Of a stretch of 64,000 nucleotides of DNA, positions 34,086 to 46,899 are shown piece after piece (position 1 is the stretch's first letter; the number at the start of each line of letters is the position of its first letter). This stretch comes from Anastrepha obliqua (taxonomy: Eukaryota > Arthropoda > Insecta > Diptera > Tephritidae), in assembly GCF_027943255.1 (NCBI RefSeq), contig NC_072892.1:34123792-34187791 (forward strand), read 5' to 3'. Both the position numbers and the translations under genes were made by a program. The notes below the pieces were generated by a model, which saw nothing but the letters and a program-made list of their open reading frames with translations, did no database searches and had not been told where the DNA came from.

Positions 34086-35627
34086 TATTTTCTTGTTCCA
34101 AATGTTTGAAAAGTGGCAGTCGAAAGCAAGTTCTATGTGAGGGCGCTGTACGATTCGAACACAACGTATATTCTTACGGCCACTACTCTAAATAAAAAAT
34201 TATTCAAATTTAACAATCAACAAAAAAGAAACATACAAAAATTGCAAAAAAATACAAAATTAAGAACAAGGTTAAAAAAATGTGAGAGAAAAAAGTCTGA
34301 TAAAGAAAGAATTTTAAAGCAAGATATGAAAAACTGTGAGCCAAAACGAAGGTTAAAAAAAAAATTAAAAACAAGGTTTGAAAAAATGCGAACTCTACCA
34401 AAAGTGCATTTGCGCTGATGCTTTCGCCACCAACCTGTTAATTCAGATAAGTAAAAAATTTCGGCACATTTTGCTTTTTTTTACATACAAAAGAAAATTA
34501 TGGAATAAAGAGTTGTAGTTGTGTTTGCTTGCCAGTGCAATTAAGAGCGCGCTTCAGATAGTAGAGAATATAAAATTTCTGACTGGCAATGCCAAACCGT
34601 TAAAGAGTATAAAATTCTAAACATTCGCATGTCGAAGAGTACGCGAAATCACAGTAGAAAGCGCGACACTGCTTTGGCACATGCAACAAGCGAAGTCTAC
34701 ACAAAAACGAGACATGCCGATAATCTAACAGTACAAGCAATCTCACTATTTGTACGAAACACATTTGTACGAATGAACAAGTAAACGTCGGGGATTCAAC
34801 AATGCAAGCGAGAAGCGACTTATGCTGGTGTGCAAGCAATCAAGAGAGCGCTTTTATTGTTTATACATTTTTACAGCTGTGCCAGAGTGTGTTTTACGCC
34901 AATGTTTGGCAGTAGACTTTTGAGGGTGGGTGTGTCGGAGTTGTACATATACGACATGAAAGCTACGCGCTCTCGCTGAGTGGTCAATCATGACACGGAG
35001 TGGAGAATTCAAAATGTATGCCATGCCTTTTGACTTTGCTTTAGTAAACTTTTAAAATTTCATAGTTTCTCTTTAATTTATTATCTGCGCGCTGCTCTCG
35101 AAATGTAACTCTACAAAACAAACTCTCTTTGTCTATTATGCGTTCTTTTTCTCTTTGCTTGCTGCCACTCACGAGCCCGAGCGCGCTCTTGGCGCTGCAC
35201 CTTTCACTGCTACTTTGCTTCCTATTTTTAATTTCTTTCACATTGCTATTACTCTCCAAATTTATTATATGCTGTGCACTCTTTTTAGTACATTTCCATG
35301 TGCTCTTTAGTTTGCTTGAACCATGAAATGCATACATGTGGCAACGCTACATAGCCGGAGTTCGCTTACCATCGCCTGTGTACTGTTCTAATTGCCCTCT
35401 ACTGTTGCTCGTCGTTTCCTCGTTCGCTTGTTTGCTTGCTCGTTTGTTCGTTGCGACGTCGTCGTCGTTGTCGTCTGTTGGCTATGTTTGTGTTTTATAC
35501 TTGTTGTTGCCTTACCGATTGTCGGCTTTCGCCTGCCCAATACATTGACTCAAAAAATCAGCGCTCTGTTGCCGATGCGGAGCTGCTTGTCTGTCGCAAT
35601 TTTCATCGCAGACTTTGCGACTTCAAT
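34086..35627. other. Gene-free region upstream of the candidate promoter
   Basis: The open frame at 34113-34418 is Lys-rich low complexity and shows no family. From 35380 on the base composition rises in GC, with CGTCGTCGTCGTTGTCGTC runs near 35453-35482, consistent with a promoter-proximal region. Confidence 0.45.
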
Positions 35628-35661
35628 TCAGTTCGCGATGGAACTTTGAACATTTTGGATC
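35628..35661 (+). promoter_or_regulatory. Candidate Inr + DPE core promoter
   Basis: TCAGTT at 35628-35633 fits the fly initiator TCAKTY with A+1 at 35630. GGATC at 35657-35661 fits the downstream promoter element RGWYV at exactly +28 to +32. No TATA box lies 25-35 bp upstream, as usual for DPE promoters. The surrounding 400 bp is GC-richer than the window. It sits 3 kb upstream of the only host coding exon, on the same strand. A match this good is expected once or twice per strand by chance in 64 kb, so position is the main support. Confidence 0.45.
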
Positions 35662-38600
35662 GTATTTTCCCCAACTGTATGAAGAAAGTATTGTCGTCGT
35701 AACGTTAACGTCTCTTCTCGTTTCGTCTCATCTCGTCTGGTCGTCGTCGTCGTCAAGTCAACGCCGTCACCGTCGCGGTAGCTTGTTGGTCGTTTATATC
35801 GTGTAAGCAAAATATTTAAAAATAGCCAAAAAAGAAAAGTGTTTTCCGTGCATTTTGTATGCTGGAGGAAAGTTTTTCCATTCAAAAAAAAAATTAAATT
35901 AAATTATAAAAAAATTGAAAGTCAACAAAGAAAAGTAAAGTAAAAATTTTGAAATTTTTCATGAAATACATGAATTAAGCTATTCGGTTTAAACAAATCG
36001 CACTGCAACATTAAAGTGAGTGTATCGAGTTGGCTTATTTTTTTTTGGCGTATGCGACATTAAAAAAAAGGCATCAAAGCATATTTTTTTTATTGAAGCG
36101 CAAAAGCAAGTAATTTTTTTTTTTAAAGTTCGAAAATATATGAGAGAAATATGGTAATCTACTTAACGGTAAAACACTTCCTCTCTATATTAAATTCGCT
36201 TCTATCGTAATAAACAACCGTTCGATAGGCGCCATTCTACGCCTCGCCGCCTATAAACGTGCAACGGTCAACGACGGAAATGACACGCCAGCGGTTTAAA
36301 CGATTTCCGTTCGGGGTGTGTGTTTAGAAGCAACAAATACAAGCTGGAAATTTACTTTGTGCTGCATAAATTTTACAAAAATCGAGTGCCTACAAAACAG
36401 CTTTATATAAGAATTATTTTTTCTTTCTTTCTAAAATTTAGAAAAATCGCCACAAATTTACTGAAAATAACAGACCTTTCTGTTGCGTTTGCTACGCTTT
36501 CAAAAGCTATTTCCACTTGTTGGGCGTCGCATGCTGTAGGCGTGTGAACAGGTGTCGAGCGCCTAGTAGTATACTCCCAAAAAAATTTATTTTATTTTTT
36601 TTTTATTTTTGTTTTTTTCTTGTGAAATCAATAAATGTCAACTTAAAATCATTTCAGCGCTGAAACGTGCTTTCACGTTGTTTTTAAGGATTTCATAATT
36701 GAATTGTGTCCACAAAAACAATAACAACACCAACACCAATATCAAAAATAACAGTCTAACAGGAAATACATACAAAAATATATATTATACATATTTTATT
36801 GTGTAAAAATCGCATTTGTTGTGTAAATACTACACGCGCTGCTCCCCAAGCGATTGCACAACAACAGTAAAATAAGGAGGACCTGCTGCTGCTGCATCCT
36901 CTGTGTCCTTCGCGTGTTTACTGCGTTCGTGTGCGTGTGTGTGCCTTGGTGCGGATTAAAAAAGGATTTTATGTAGATTATTGCACGCAAATAACAACAG
37001 ACAAAAGCAGCAACATCGAGTGACAGTCTGACGCGTGGCAATCACAGTAAAGCAAAAACAACAACAACAACAACAGTAATAGCAAGAATACACATAAGCG
37101 TCAACAATAATCACAACAACAGCGTGAGTTGTTTGCTTTTCGCAGTGTAATACGGGATTAAATTTAATTGAAACTGCCTTTCAAAAGTATTTCGTGAGGA
37201 GCAAAAAAGCAAACAAAAAGCAAAAACCTACAAAAAACAGGAGTAAAAAAACACAGCAACGCATAAAACACAAGCAAGTGTAACAAATTACAAAATATAA
37301 TAAATTATAAAAAGTAGACACACCTCCTATGCTGTTTTAGCACAAAAGAAAATAAGTAGTTTATCTATGGAATCTTAATTTTGCGAGCGCGCCAAAAAAA
37401 TTTAAAAAAAGTGAGAGAAAGCAAATATCATAAACTAAGTCACCAAAAGTAATCAAAGTAATCATTGCTGAATAGAAATAAAACAAATTTATTGAAATAA
37501 TACATAATTCACTTTTATTATGCAAACATCGTCATTTTTCACAAAAAAGGGTACAAAAAAAAAATCGCAATTTTAAGCGAGACAAATTTTCAAATTTCTG
37601 CATTCTCAAAGCAAGCACTAAACGCTTGCAGTGAAAATTCTAAAATCAGCTGTACTTGTTTGCATAAACAAAATCTATGTGATCAAATTACAAAAAAAAA
37701 CAACTTACTATATTAATTCAAGTGCAATATATAGAAGAATATAATTTTCCTAGCCAACAACTAAAATAAAAAAAAAATTTTAAATTATTGAAACATCTAA
37801 AATAAAAGAAATTAATTTAAATTATTGAAACATCTAAAATAAAAGAAATATATTTAAATTATTGAAACATTTAATAAGTAGCAAAATTATTAGATAAAAA
37901 ATATATATTCTATAATTTTCAACAAATATATTATATAAACAAAAAATTGCCAAATTTAAAGTAAAAATCAGATTAAAAATGAAAAATTAAATTTTTATCT
38001 GAAAATATTTATTTTCACTTCTATAATCAAAAACTTACAGCATAAGCGTGTAAAAGTGAAATTTACAGCCACAACAACAATACATGCGTATGTATAGTAA
38101 ACACTAAATCATATCAGGCGCTATACAACACACACATACAAACATACTTCACACGCTGAGCCCAGGCGTAAATGCATCGTATCGAATTTCATGACTTGTG
38201 CCTGTGTTAGTGAATTAGAGAATTAGTTGATGCTGAAGTCACAACAACCGGATGCTTTAATTTAAAAGAGCACACACACCAACATAAATAAATTTCCTGC
38301 TGATATGTAATAACACCCACAAATACAAATACAATTACAAATGCAAACACAAATTTGTTAATAAATCTAACTGGAGATCAGCGCGCAAATCACAAAAATC
38401 AAATTCAATAAAATAATATTAAATCGTTGCCGTGAGAGCCAGCCTGCAAGTCAGTCACCCTATATGCACGTGTGTGTCTGTGTTAGTGAGTGAGTGCAAT
38501 AAATATAAATTTTAGAAGCAAAACTTAGCGCTTCCGATATTCTAAAAAAGAAACGTAGCAGGGAAATCTAGCTAAGCCACTAAGCACTAAATTAGCGCTA

Positions 38601-38674
38601 TAACAACAACTACAATTATAAATATACATACATACATTGTTTAATAAGCCAAAAGAGTGTGCAACAGCAACAAT
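35662..38674 (+). other. Probable leader / 5' intron region of the host gene
   Basis: Between the candidate promoter and the coding start the plus strand is A-rich with CAACAACAACAACAACAAC-type runs (37060-37080), typical of insect leaders. GTGAGT at 36016-36021 could be a splice donor, and ACTTACAG ending at 38040 could be an acceptor giving a leader exon 38041-38815. Neither is proven. A 44-bp unit (AATTATTGAAACATCTAAAA) repeats three times at about 37782-37875. No coding exon is visible. Confidence 0.35.
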
Positions 38675-38815
38675 ATGGTCGTTTTGGAGACTGCCGCTTT
38701 GCTGGGCGGCCCCTATGCCCAGGGTGCACCCGCATTGAAAATGGTACAAAAGCGTTATATTGGATTACATCAATGGCTGGGACCGCTGCGCAGCAAAGAG
38801 CTAAAGGAGCAAATT
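38675..38815 (+). CDS. First coding exon of an unrecognised host gene (partial CDS)
   Basis: ATG at 38675 follows CAACAGCAACAAT, a good fly start context, and an in-frame TAA sits upstream at 38645-38647. The exon encodes 47 residues, MVVLETAALLGGPYAQGAPA then LKMVQKRYIGLHQWLGPLRS then KELKEQI, and ends with ATT|GTAAGT, an optimal donor, in phase 0. Third positions are more than half G/C against an AT-rich background, which suggests selection. There is no signal peptide, membrane segment or named domain. Reading through the donor would add only four residues before a stop, so splicing is required. The gene continues beyond the window, with an intron of at least 25 kb. I do not recognise the protein. 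The long 5' intron is typical of regulated developmental or neuronal fly genes, but that is only a tendency. Confidence 0.75.
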
Positions 38816-40189
38816 GTAAGTAGCACTTAGTGGGAATTTTTACAGTTGTTGTGCTTTTTTGTGTTTTGTGTTTTTTGTTTTTTGGTGTTTGCGAAAATTT
38901 CTAACGGATGTGACGTGACGGCCTGTGATCTGCGCTGTGAGAAATAAGGGAAATGCAAATTAAATAATTAGATAAATTTCTGAAAGAAAATTTGATTGAA
39001 ATATTGAATTATCTTTTAAAGAACTAACGAATAGAAATGGCAGTCCAGTAATCAAAAAATTAATTTATATAAAAATAAATAGAAAATACTTATATTGAGA
39101 AATAAATAAACAAGGAATTGAATGCAAAAGTCGAAGAGAAAAAAATAAACTGTGAAAGAAAACAATTTTAAAAATGAATATATAGTAATAAAAATATAAA
39201 ATAAAAAAATATAATAAAAATATATAATGAAAAAATATAATAATGAATATAATACAAAAATATAATAAAAAAATATAATAAAAAAATATAATAAAAAATA
39301 TTATAAAAATATATAATAAAAACTATAATAAAAATATATAATAAAAAAATATAATAAAAATATATAATGAAAAAATATAATAAAAATATATAATAAAATC
39401 ATATAATAAAAAAAAGAATATGACAATATAGTTAAAAATTCTCTCTTTTCTTCTTCCTAATTTGCGGGGTTACCACTTACGCTATTTTGGCTTCTATTAG
39501 GGCTTTCTTAATATCGATTGTTGTACATGGACATTAATCTATATGCGCTTGGGGGGGCATGGGCATGAACATTATAATTACAATAAAATAATAATAATTT
39601 TCTAGTGCGCCCAATGGCCGACACTTGGACCTAAAAGATCTGTGGTGTCCTGCTACAAGTTTTAGAAGCACACGAAAGATGCGTGCCCAAAAAATTCGTG
39701 TAAAAAAAAATTCATATAAAAAGGTAATTAGGTCAAAACAATTTTCAAAAAATTCTTTTTAGAGTTCACTTAAGAATCTATTTCGTGCTTACACATTTTA
39801 TATTAAATATTACACATTTAATTTTAATATATTACATGAAATAAATTACTAAACGGCGAGGGCAAAATCTACCGAGTCTCAAAGCCTGTGACTAATTTAA
39901 ACGCTTCGTACACGCGTCGAAAAATCGCACTCGATTTGCTCTATGAGATTCAAGAAAACCTCATAAAATATTGCAAATCTTGTAAGGTTAGTTTGAAGTC
40001 GTTGTCCACTGTGGAACACACTCAGGCCCATGGCAAACAATTTGTGTAAGAAAAGAATTTTTTCTCTTTAATTCGTGTTAAATCAAATTCGTGTAAACAG
40101 AGAATTAGGATTAGTTATTACTAGGCTTATATGACGGGCACTACTACATACTTAAAATTTACATTATACACCTGGTTCTATTTAACGTA
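38816..40189 (+). other. Start of the presumed large first intron
   Basis: Begins with GTAAGT. It is AT-rich and has no coding similarity apart from the repeats listed separately. A TATAATAAAAA-type minisatellite fills 39180-39415. No convincing second exon appears anywhere to the right edge of the window. Confidence 0.55.
39180..39415. repeat. (ATATAATAAAAA)-type minisatellite
   Basis: About twenty imperfect copies of an 11-17-bp unit such as AAAAATATATAATAAAA and AAAAAATATAAT. Confidence 0.85.
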
Positions 40190-40830
40190 GATGTTCTTGC
40201 CTGCCTCAGGTTGGCAATTGGTTGAGAGTCAAATTTTTTCAGTAAATTATAAATTTCAGAATATCTGCAACAAGAGCTTTCTTAATTTCATTCGAATCTA
40301 TTTGATGCCGATGAAAAATATGCAGTCTTCTCCTTGCCAAGGCCATTCAGTAGATCCAGATATCCTTTGTGGTTTTATCATCCTCCAGACATAGTCTACG
40401 CTCTCTCTCTCTCATTGCCAATGTGAAATTTTGAGAGATAGGAATTTAATTAATAAATAGCGAGTGACCTGTCAGAAAAGCTATAATTTTCCTGATGTCT
40501 ATCTGACGCATGTCATGTAGCCGCCTATTGTAGGTAAAGGTCTTATAATTACGGAGTTCTTGTGTGACTTCCCTATGGGTAATTGCTTGATTATTCTCCC
40601 AACTATTTACCCTGCATTTAGCTACTGTTAGTTGATACCACAGTACGGTTCTGGACCGTGGAAATCTTCCGCTGATCCCACGTTAGCGACTTCATACGCA
40701 ATTTCATTTCCTTTTATTCCAGAGTGACGCGACCCAAAGTGGCAAAGTACAATTTTCTTAGTTGCACTAAGTCGGTTAGCAAATTTTATGATGCCAAATT
40801 TTCTCGTTAATTTTTTGTACAAATTTTGTT
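40190..40830 (-). pseudogene. LINE RNase H and C-terminal region, decayed, in the intron
   Basis: Minus strand 40822-40628 reads KIVLCHFGSRHSGIKGNEIA then YEVANVGSAEDFHGPEPYCG. This is the end of a LINE RNase H domain (usual WVPGHSGI.GNE.ADE.A, then F.GPEP..G). Next comes LRNYKTFTYNRRLHDMRQID with IRKIIAFLTGHSLFI, and after a frameshift RRLCLEDDKTTKDIWIY-stop-MALARRRLHIF, the C.LC.E..ET..H....CPAL.RRR zinc-finger-like tail. Its RNase H sequence identifies an I/jockey-like LINE. It is antisense to the host gene and carries stops and frameshifts. Confidence 0.75.
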
Positions 40831-40939
40831 CATTTTAGATCAAAAGCATTTTAAATCAAAGTTCAAAACTTTGTGCAAAACTCGTAAAAATTCAACAAAA
40901 CTCACAAAAATGTAGCAAATTTCAAAATACTATCATCAA

Positions 40940-41110
40940 AATTCTCAACTTTTTAATCATAATTTCTAAAAATCGTTTGAGTATGCAGTTTTATAGTTCA
41001 CGCAATTTTAGTAGAACAAAGTGCAAGTTTGAAGTCACTCAAAAAACACGTTGATTTTTAACCATTTTTGTTTTGTATGTGACGTTAATAATTTCGTTCC
41101 ACATAAAAGA
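40940..41110 (-). repeat. Dispersed fold-back repeat, reverse arm (copy f)
   Basis: Has GAGTATGCAGTTTTATAGTT, CAAAGTGCAAGTTTGAAGTC, ACTCAAAAAACACGTTGATT. About 80 bp before it, a CAAAACTCACAAAAAT-type run is part of the flank. Confidence 0.65.
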
Positions 41111-42699
41111 CTTCTGAAGTTCTTTGTTTAGAATCGATTAGCACCAAATTTCTTTGAGCTATGATTTTTTCTGAAGCATGAAAAGCGCAGAAAATGCAGA
41201 CATTAGAAACTCTTCTAAGAAATCATAACAGGAATTGCGGCACACCCAGCTATCATCTAAATTTGTCAAAATATGACTGCGGTAGATTCGTCCGCATCAG
41301 GCGCCTGTAAGAGCAACGAAATTTTCGGCTGAACAATATTTTACACCAGGATCCATAGTCCAGGACGAGAGAATGCAATGCAGCCCTTTTGCTCTTGAGT
41401 TCTTTATATTTTGAAAATATATACATATGTATTCAAAAATAAAATATGATGATTCATTTTGCGCCACCTTATATTTAATTGCTAGATACTTGTGAAGCCA
41501 CCATTTATCTACATTTTGTGGAAGTTTCGGATAGGTTAGGATATTAAAATTCCTCTTAAATCTAGACGCTCAACATTTCTACCAACAAGTTGAACTTTTC
41601 CACATCTTTTCGCACAGTGCACCTTGTAATGTTATTTGTAATACTTGCTGCAACAGTTTGTTGTTGCTTTTCAGCACTTTTCCCGTTCTACAATATATAA
41701 GTGATTTGCACTTCCTTGTTTTTTTTTTTGTTCTTCTGTTTTGCTTTGTTGCTTTGATGGGTTCCTACTCGTTCATATTTCATGCGCTCAATACTTTTTG
41801 ACATTTTGTGGTTAAAATTTATGAGTTGATGATTAATGTGTTGTTGTTTTGGCGGACACAATTGCCTCACTTAACTTTAGTTGATGGGGTTTTGTGTTGT
41901 GTTATTGTCGTTATTTTAGTTTGCCCTAAGTTGGGTGGGTGGCGGTGCAAACGCTGATTTCCGAGTTTGATTGTGTAAGTTCAATGTCTCTGCTGTGCTT
42001 CTCTGCTCTGGCCATTATAAATATTTTGCCCTCATTGCCGGTTTAGGGGTGAGTGAGGGCGGTTAAAGCATTAACTACTACATTCTACGTTTTTGAATTA
42101 TATCGCTTTCCCCGATTTTCTGTGTATTTTTCTATGTTATCTATATTGTATTTTTGCCTTGTCGGTTTGCGAGAGTCAAAGCTATTTTTAGTTTTATATT
42201 ATCCCTCTTTATTGTTTTGTTTCGGGTCGCCGCTTGGCGCTTATCATTGGCTTACATGTTGCACTGATTGAATATTTGGCTGGCTGATTGGCTGGCTGAG
42301 CGATTGATTAATTTATTGATCGATTGGCAGTTACTCAATTAGAATGGGTTCAAATTTTCAGCGTGCGCCGCATGTTTTGACTGACGAGTCGTGCTCGTTT
42401 TTGTGCCGCCTTTTCAAGTGTTTTTCTCATATTACCGATGGCCTGTCATGTACAGCTGTTCCGCTAATTTACTTCAGGGACGATATCTACGTTAGATGTA
42501 ATTGCGCACGCATTACAGCTGCAGAAATGCTTGATATCAATTCGTACAACATGGCAAATTTTACATAAAAAGTGCATCTTACACCTTCAAATCTTAAGTA
42601 CCTAGCTATCAGTCGAATAGAGATAACTTTAGCATCTCTTGGAAGAACCCACACCAAGTTTCAGCCAGGTCGGTATATTTCTTTGTGTTTGCCATTCGT
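41111..42699. other. Gene-free intronic stretch
   Basis: No coding similarity or element ends were recognised. Confidence 0.5.
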
Positions 42700-43070
42700 T
42701 TTAATCGAGGAAGTCGAGTGATTTTCCTTTTCCATCACGATGACTCACCAGCTCACGCCTCAGCAGTTCTGGTCGCAAAATTAATAGAATTAAGGTTCCA
42801 ACTCATTTCACATCGCTCGTATTCTCCAAACTTGGCTCTTGGAGCCCTTGCACTGGACTAGTATTTGTTTCACAACTTGAAGAAATGGCTGACGGAAAAA
42901 ATACTTTATTAAAAAAAAGGAGGTGATTGCACAAATGAGTGGCTATTTTCAGACTTGAACAAATTCTATTATTCGTAAGGGATCAACAAACTAGAACAGC
43001 ATTGGACGAAATCTGTAAACATAAAATCTTCGTATATGCCGATCACGTGATGAAACATGTCAAAAATAAT
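42700..43070 (+). pseudogene. Mariner-like transposase C-terminal relic
   Basis: The plus strand reads FFHHDDSPAHASAVLVAKLI then ELRFQLISHRSYSPNLAL, followed by YLFHNLKKWLTEKILY, and after a frameshift NEWLFSDLNKFYYS and GINKLEQHWTKSVNI. This follows the order HHDNAPAH, YSPDLAPSD, LF..LK..L and GI.KL..RW of mariner-type transposases. The second catalytic Asp is present in HHDD; the APSD segment is garbled. It is unrelated at close range to the mariner at 48 kb. No termini were found. Confidence 0.7.
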
Positions 43071-46000
43071 ACTTCTACTGGCAAAAGTTCTTTAGGTTTG
43101 AAGATGTCTGGTCTCTTGTACTGCTTCGTCCATTTCACATTTAATAACCATTAAATTTTTTTGTAACCTTAAGACATTTCATAATCTTGAGCAGGTGATC
43201 TTAAAGTCATAAAAACCGTCGGTGTTGTTCAGAAAAGAAGAACTTCCTTTTTCGATACCTACTTGACTGCGCTGCCTCTAAATGATTTAATTTTAATTTT
43301 ACGCATTCAATCAATCCTTCATTTGAGACTGCGTCTAAATTTTCCAGGTTGTCAAAGAGGCATCAAAAATCTCAAGCATATTTTCTGATGCGTTGCAAAC
43401 TCGAACAAGAATTACTGAATGGGGTCTGGGGTCATCCATTTGTGTTCTCATTTCTGGACGAACTTTAGGTTAGTCTACCTTATAAAAGGAAAAACTCTAA
43501 TATGTTCCTTCACTTGTGGCTGAGGAAAATGTGTGAATCGGAAAGAAAACGAAAACAAATAAATAAAAATAAATAAATAAAACACAAATAAAATAACTAA
43601 ATATTATAATAAAGTATAAAAAAAAAATGAATATAATAAATATATAAAAAATATAAATAAAATAAATAAATATATAAAAAATATAAATAAAATAAAAAAG
43701 TATATAAAAAATTATAAAAAAATATAAATAAAATAAATAAAAATTTAAAAAAAATTAACAAATATAAAAAAACTAAAAATATATAAAAAAAATTACAAAA
43801 AACCAATAAATAAAAATAAATAAATATATAAAAAAGTATAAATAAAATGATAAAAAATATATATAAATAAAATTATAAAAAATAGATAAATAAATATACT
43901 TATGTAAATAAATACATAAAAAAATCAAATAAATAAATAAAAAAAAATTAAATTAATAAAATAATAATTCGTTTTTCTTTACTTTCAACTTGAATACCTA
44001 AATTTTGTATACAAAATTATTACTATGTTTTTGGTGGAAAGTTCAGCTCACAAAACCCGTCACTATGCGCAGTGAAGTCATCGGTCATCGTCTAACTAGG
44101 CTCAGTAAAAATCGTTTTTCGACGGAGTGGGACTGAGACCAGAGGTGAAAGGAATGTTAGATGAGTGGATTTAAGTAAGCACATGAAGAGAAGGTAATTA
44201 ATGCCATGGGGCTACCTACATACGCCGCAAATATACTCAACATATGCTGCGGTCAATTTTGGATAAGCAAAATTAGCAGTTTCACCTGAAAATTTCTTCT
44301 CCACAAACCTACTGGTGCACATCCGTGAAGCGTACCTACAAATGCAAGCCTTGATTGTCGCATTTAAAAATTCATGAATACCTCCCAACTCGTTTGTATG
44401 CGTGAATGACTGCATGTGCGCCTGTTCTTTATAGAAAACAATTGTTCACTACTTTTCAACTATTTTCGGTACTTTTCCACACTTTTTTCTCAACTTCTGT
44501 CGCTGATGCTGCGATATACTTTTTGAATTTTCACAACACTTTGTAGCGGCTGCTAATGAAACCTGCCAACAGGGAGAAACCAAAAAAAAAAAAAGAAAAC
44601 CAAATGAAATCGGAAATCACATCATCATCAAAAGCTGACAACCAGTGCCCCGATTTTTTCGCCCTCCCAAAGAAAAAGCTTTTGATGACATTGTTTTTGC
44701 GCCGTCTGATGTCAAACAGCTGTTGTTCGAAATTTTATGCATAACATTGATGCCATTTGCAACTTGTCAACGTGTTGCTGCTTTTTTCTTTGCGTTTCTG
44801 TTTTGTTTTTGCTATTTTCATTTTTGTATGCGGGCATGTAAATATTGCAAATTAACAAACTTTTTTGCAACTTTTTTGTTGTATTTATTTAGTTGAATAT
44901 TTTCGGTTGTGATTTTTTCAATATCTGTTGTTTTCTCTTTTCTCCTGGTTTTTTAATATTTTGTTATTGCTATTTTTTTGTTTTTATTATTGACGCTTTG
45001 CACTGCTTTGCATTGTCTGTCTGTTGTTCGTTCATGAATGCGGAAATATCGCCCGAAGTGCGGTGCAACTTTTTGTTTCAATTAATCCATAAACTCAAAG
45101 TGGAAGTGTAAAAATGCATATGTTTTTATGTTTTTTTTTCTGCTTTTAGTTTTTATGCTCTTTAGCTTCTAGTTTTGGTAAATATGCATTATTTGATTGG
45201 CATTTTAGTTCACATTTTACGTTTCTTTGAAGAGCTTGAAATTTGGAATATCTGTAGCCGATTTCTAACCGGCATAAATTCTGACACATTTCTATCAAAA
45301 ATTCTTAAGTAAGCATTAATTTTATGTTTCCGAGATCTTTTTAAGGCATTAAGAATTGTATATTCTCAGCAAAAACTTCGTCGCGCAGTTGTGACATCGT
45401 TTTTCTTCTTTTTTTTTTTGTGTTTTTGTGAAAAACACCACCCCTTGCATTTTTGTCTAATATTTTTCCTTAATAGCTGAGTCTAGCCTCAGTAAAACCT
45501 GAAAGTTTCATAATGGGAGTCTATTGACTTTTCGAGGGATATTCAAACACGGCCATATTTGCGACAACACCCACTCGACTGGGCTGGCTGATATGTCGCA
45601 AACCACAAACGTATTTGATTGCGCAAAGGAAGAACAACAGCTCACTTTTAATTGCTGTCTCTGCTGTGTTACTGTAGTCTCTGCAATTATAAACGAATGA
45701 TTGTGAGTTGAAAAGCGATCAAAGGGTCGGTCAATAATCTGTTTTAAAGTCATCGATTGCGTGGAGTTTGTGGTTTAGTTTAATTTGAATAAAAATTGCA
45801 CGTAAACAAAAACAATAACATGCTATATTTTTATATTTTTTAATATAATCCTGATACCACATTTTAGATTGTTTTTCTTTTTTTCAAAATTTCTAAGCAT
45901 ATTATTTTTTATTTAGCTTTTTGGTGCAGCGAAGCGTGCAATACTGTCTGTGTGCAAATGTAACAGGTGTTATTTATAGATGTGTGTGTGCATGCGCTGG

Positions 46001-46429
46001 TGTGCTTGTGTGCTAATTGTGTATGCATAGGAGTTTTACGTGTATTTGTGAATAATGCAACAGCTGCAGCAAATGCGATTGCGCCATCACAATGCAGCTA
46101 GCCACTCGCTTAGACGCCAATGGCAGCAATCGCACCTTTTACTGATTGCTTTTGCTGGCGGCATGGAAAACAGCGGAGCGCACACATGCTTAGCCATTTG
46201 AAGTCACTACAGTTTTGTGAAAATTAATAGGGACAACAATACGAAGAATTCGAATTGAAAACGAGCCAAAAAAAAAAAAAAAAATTAAACAATTTTCACT
46301 GTACCTTTAATCAGTTGTTGAAACTGCGCATATGAAAGCAAATTCCATTGAAAAGGTTCTATACTCGTATCGGTGCACATATCGTAAGGCGTGAATTACT
46401 CGATGAGGTACGTATGTAGGTAGGTAGGT
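43071..46429. other. Gene-free intronic stretch
   Basis: A (TATAAA/ATAAAT)-rich low-complexity tract occupies 43550-43975. The remainder, including 44000-46400, has no recognisable coding or transposon signal. Confidence 0.5.
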
Positions 46430-46520
46430 AGGGTGTCTGTCACAATGACACACTTATAGTAGACCTTTCGTAGGTCAATTGTGATACCACTGGTCCATTG
46501 TGATACCACTATTCGATGAA
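46430..46520 (+). repeat. Fragment of a GTGATACCACT repeat family
   Basis: Contains TAGTAGACCTTTCGTAGGTC, AATTGTGATACCACT and a second CATTGTGATACCACT. It resembles the ends of the copies at 47.05 and 47.4 kb. Confidence 0.45.
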
Positions 46521-46899
46521 GTAAGTTGGCGTTTCGTTGTGCGCAATAGTAAGGCCAGGGGCATCTTCTTTTCGGTTCGCTTAAGTATAGTAAGAAAAAG
46601 TTTTGGTTTATGATTTAGAAAGGTAAAACTAATCTTTTTGTTACATTAAAGTGGAGATTTAGTGCCATTATTTTCTTTTTATCTATAAGTTAGATATGAA
46701 TAACCATAAGCATTGTGGCTCAAAGACTCAGTGGTTATTCGATTATACTCTTGAAGAATCCTTAGAGTGAGCTCTTTTTTGTTTTTTTTGTCTTCTCCGA
46801 TTTCCGCAACTTTTTGGGATAAGGAGTTACGTCTTTTATTTCATAGGTACATGCTTGACTTTTCTGATATGGAAGAAAAAGCTTAGTAAATCGTTAACC

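Noticed and set aside
35436..35806. Open frames in the CGTCGT-rich patch upstream of the gene
   Set aside because: Simple-sequence translation with no family match; better explained as promoter-proximal GC-rich DNA.
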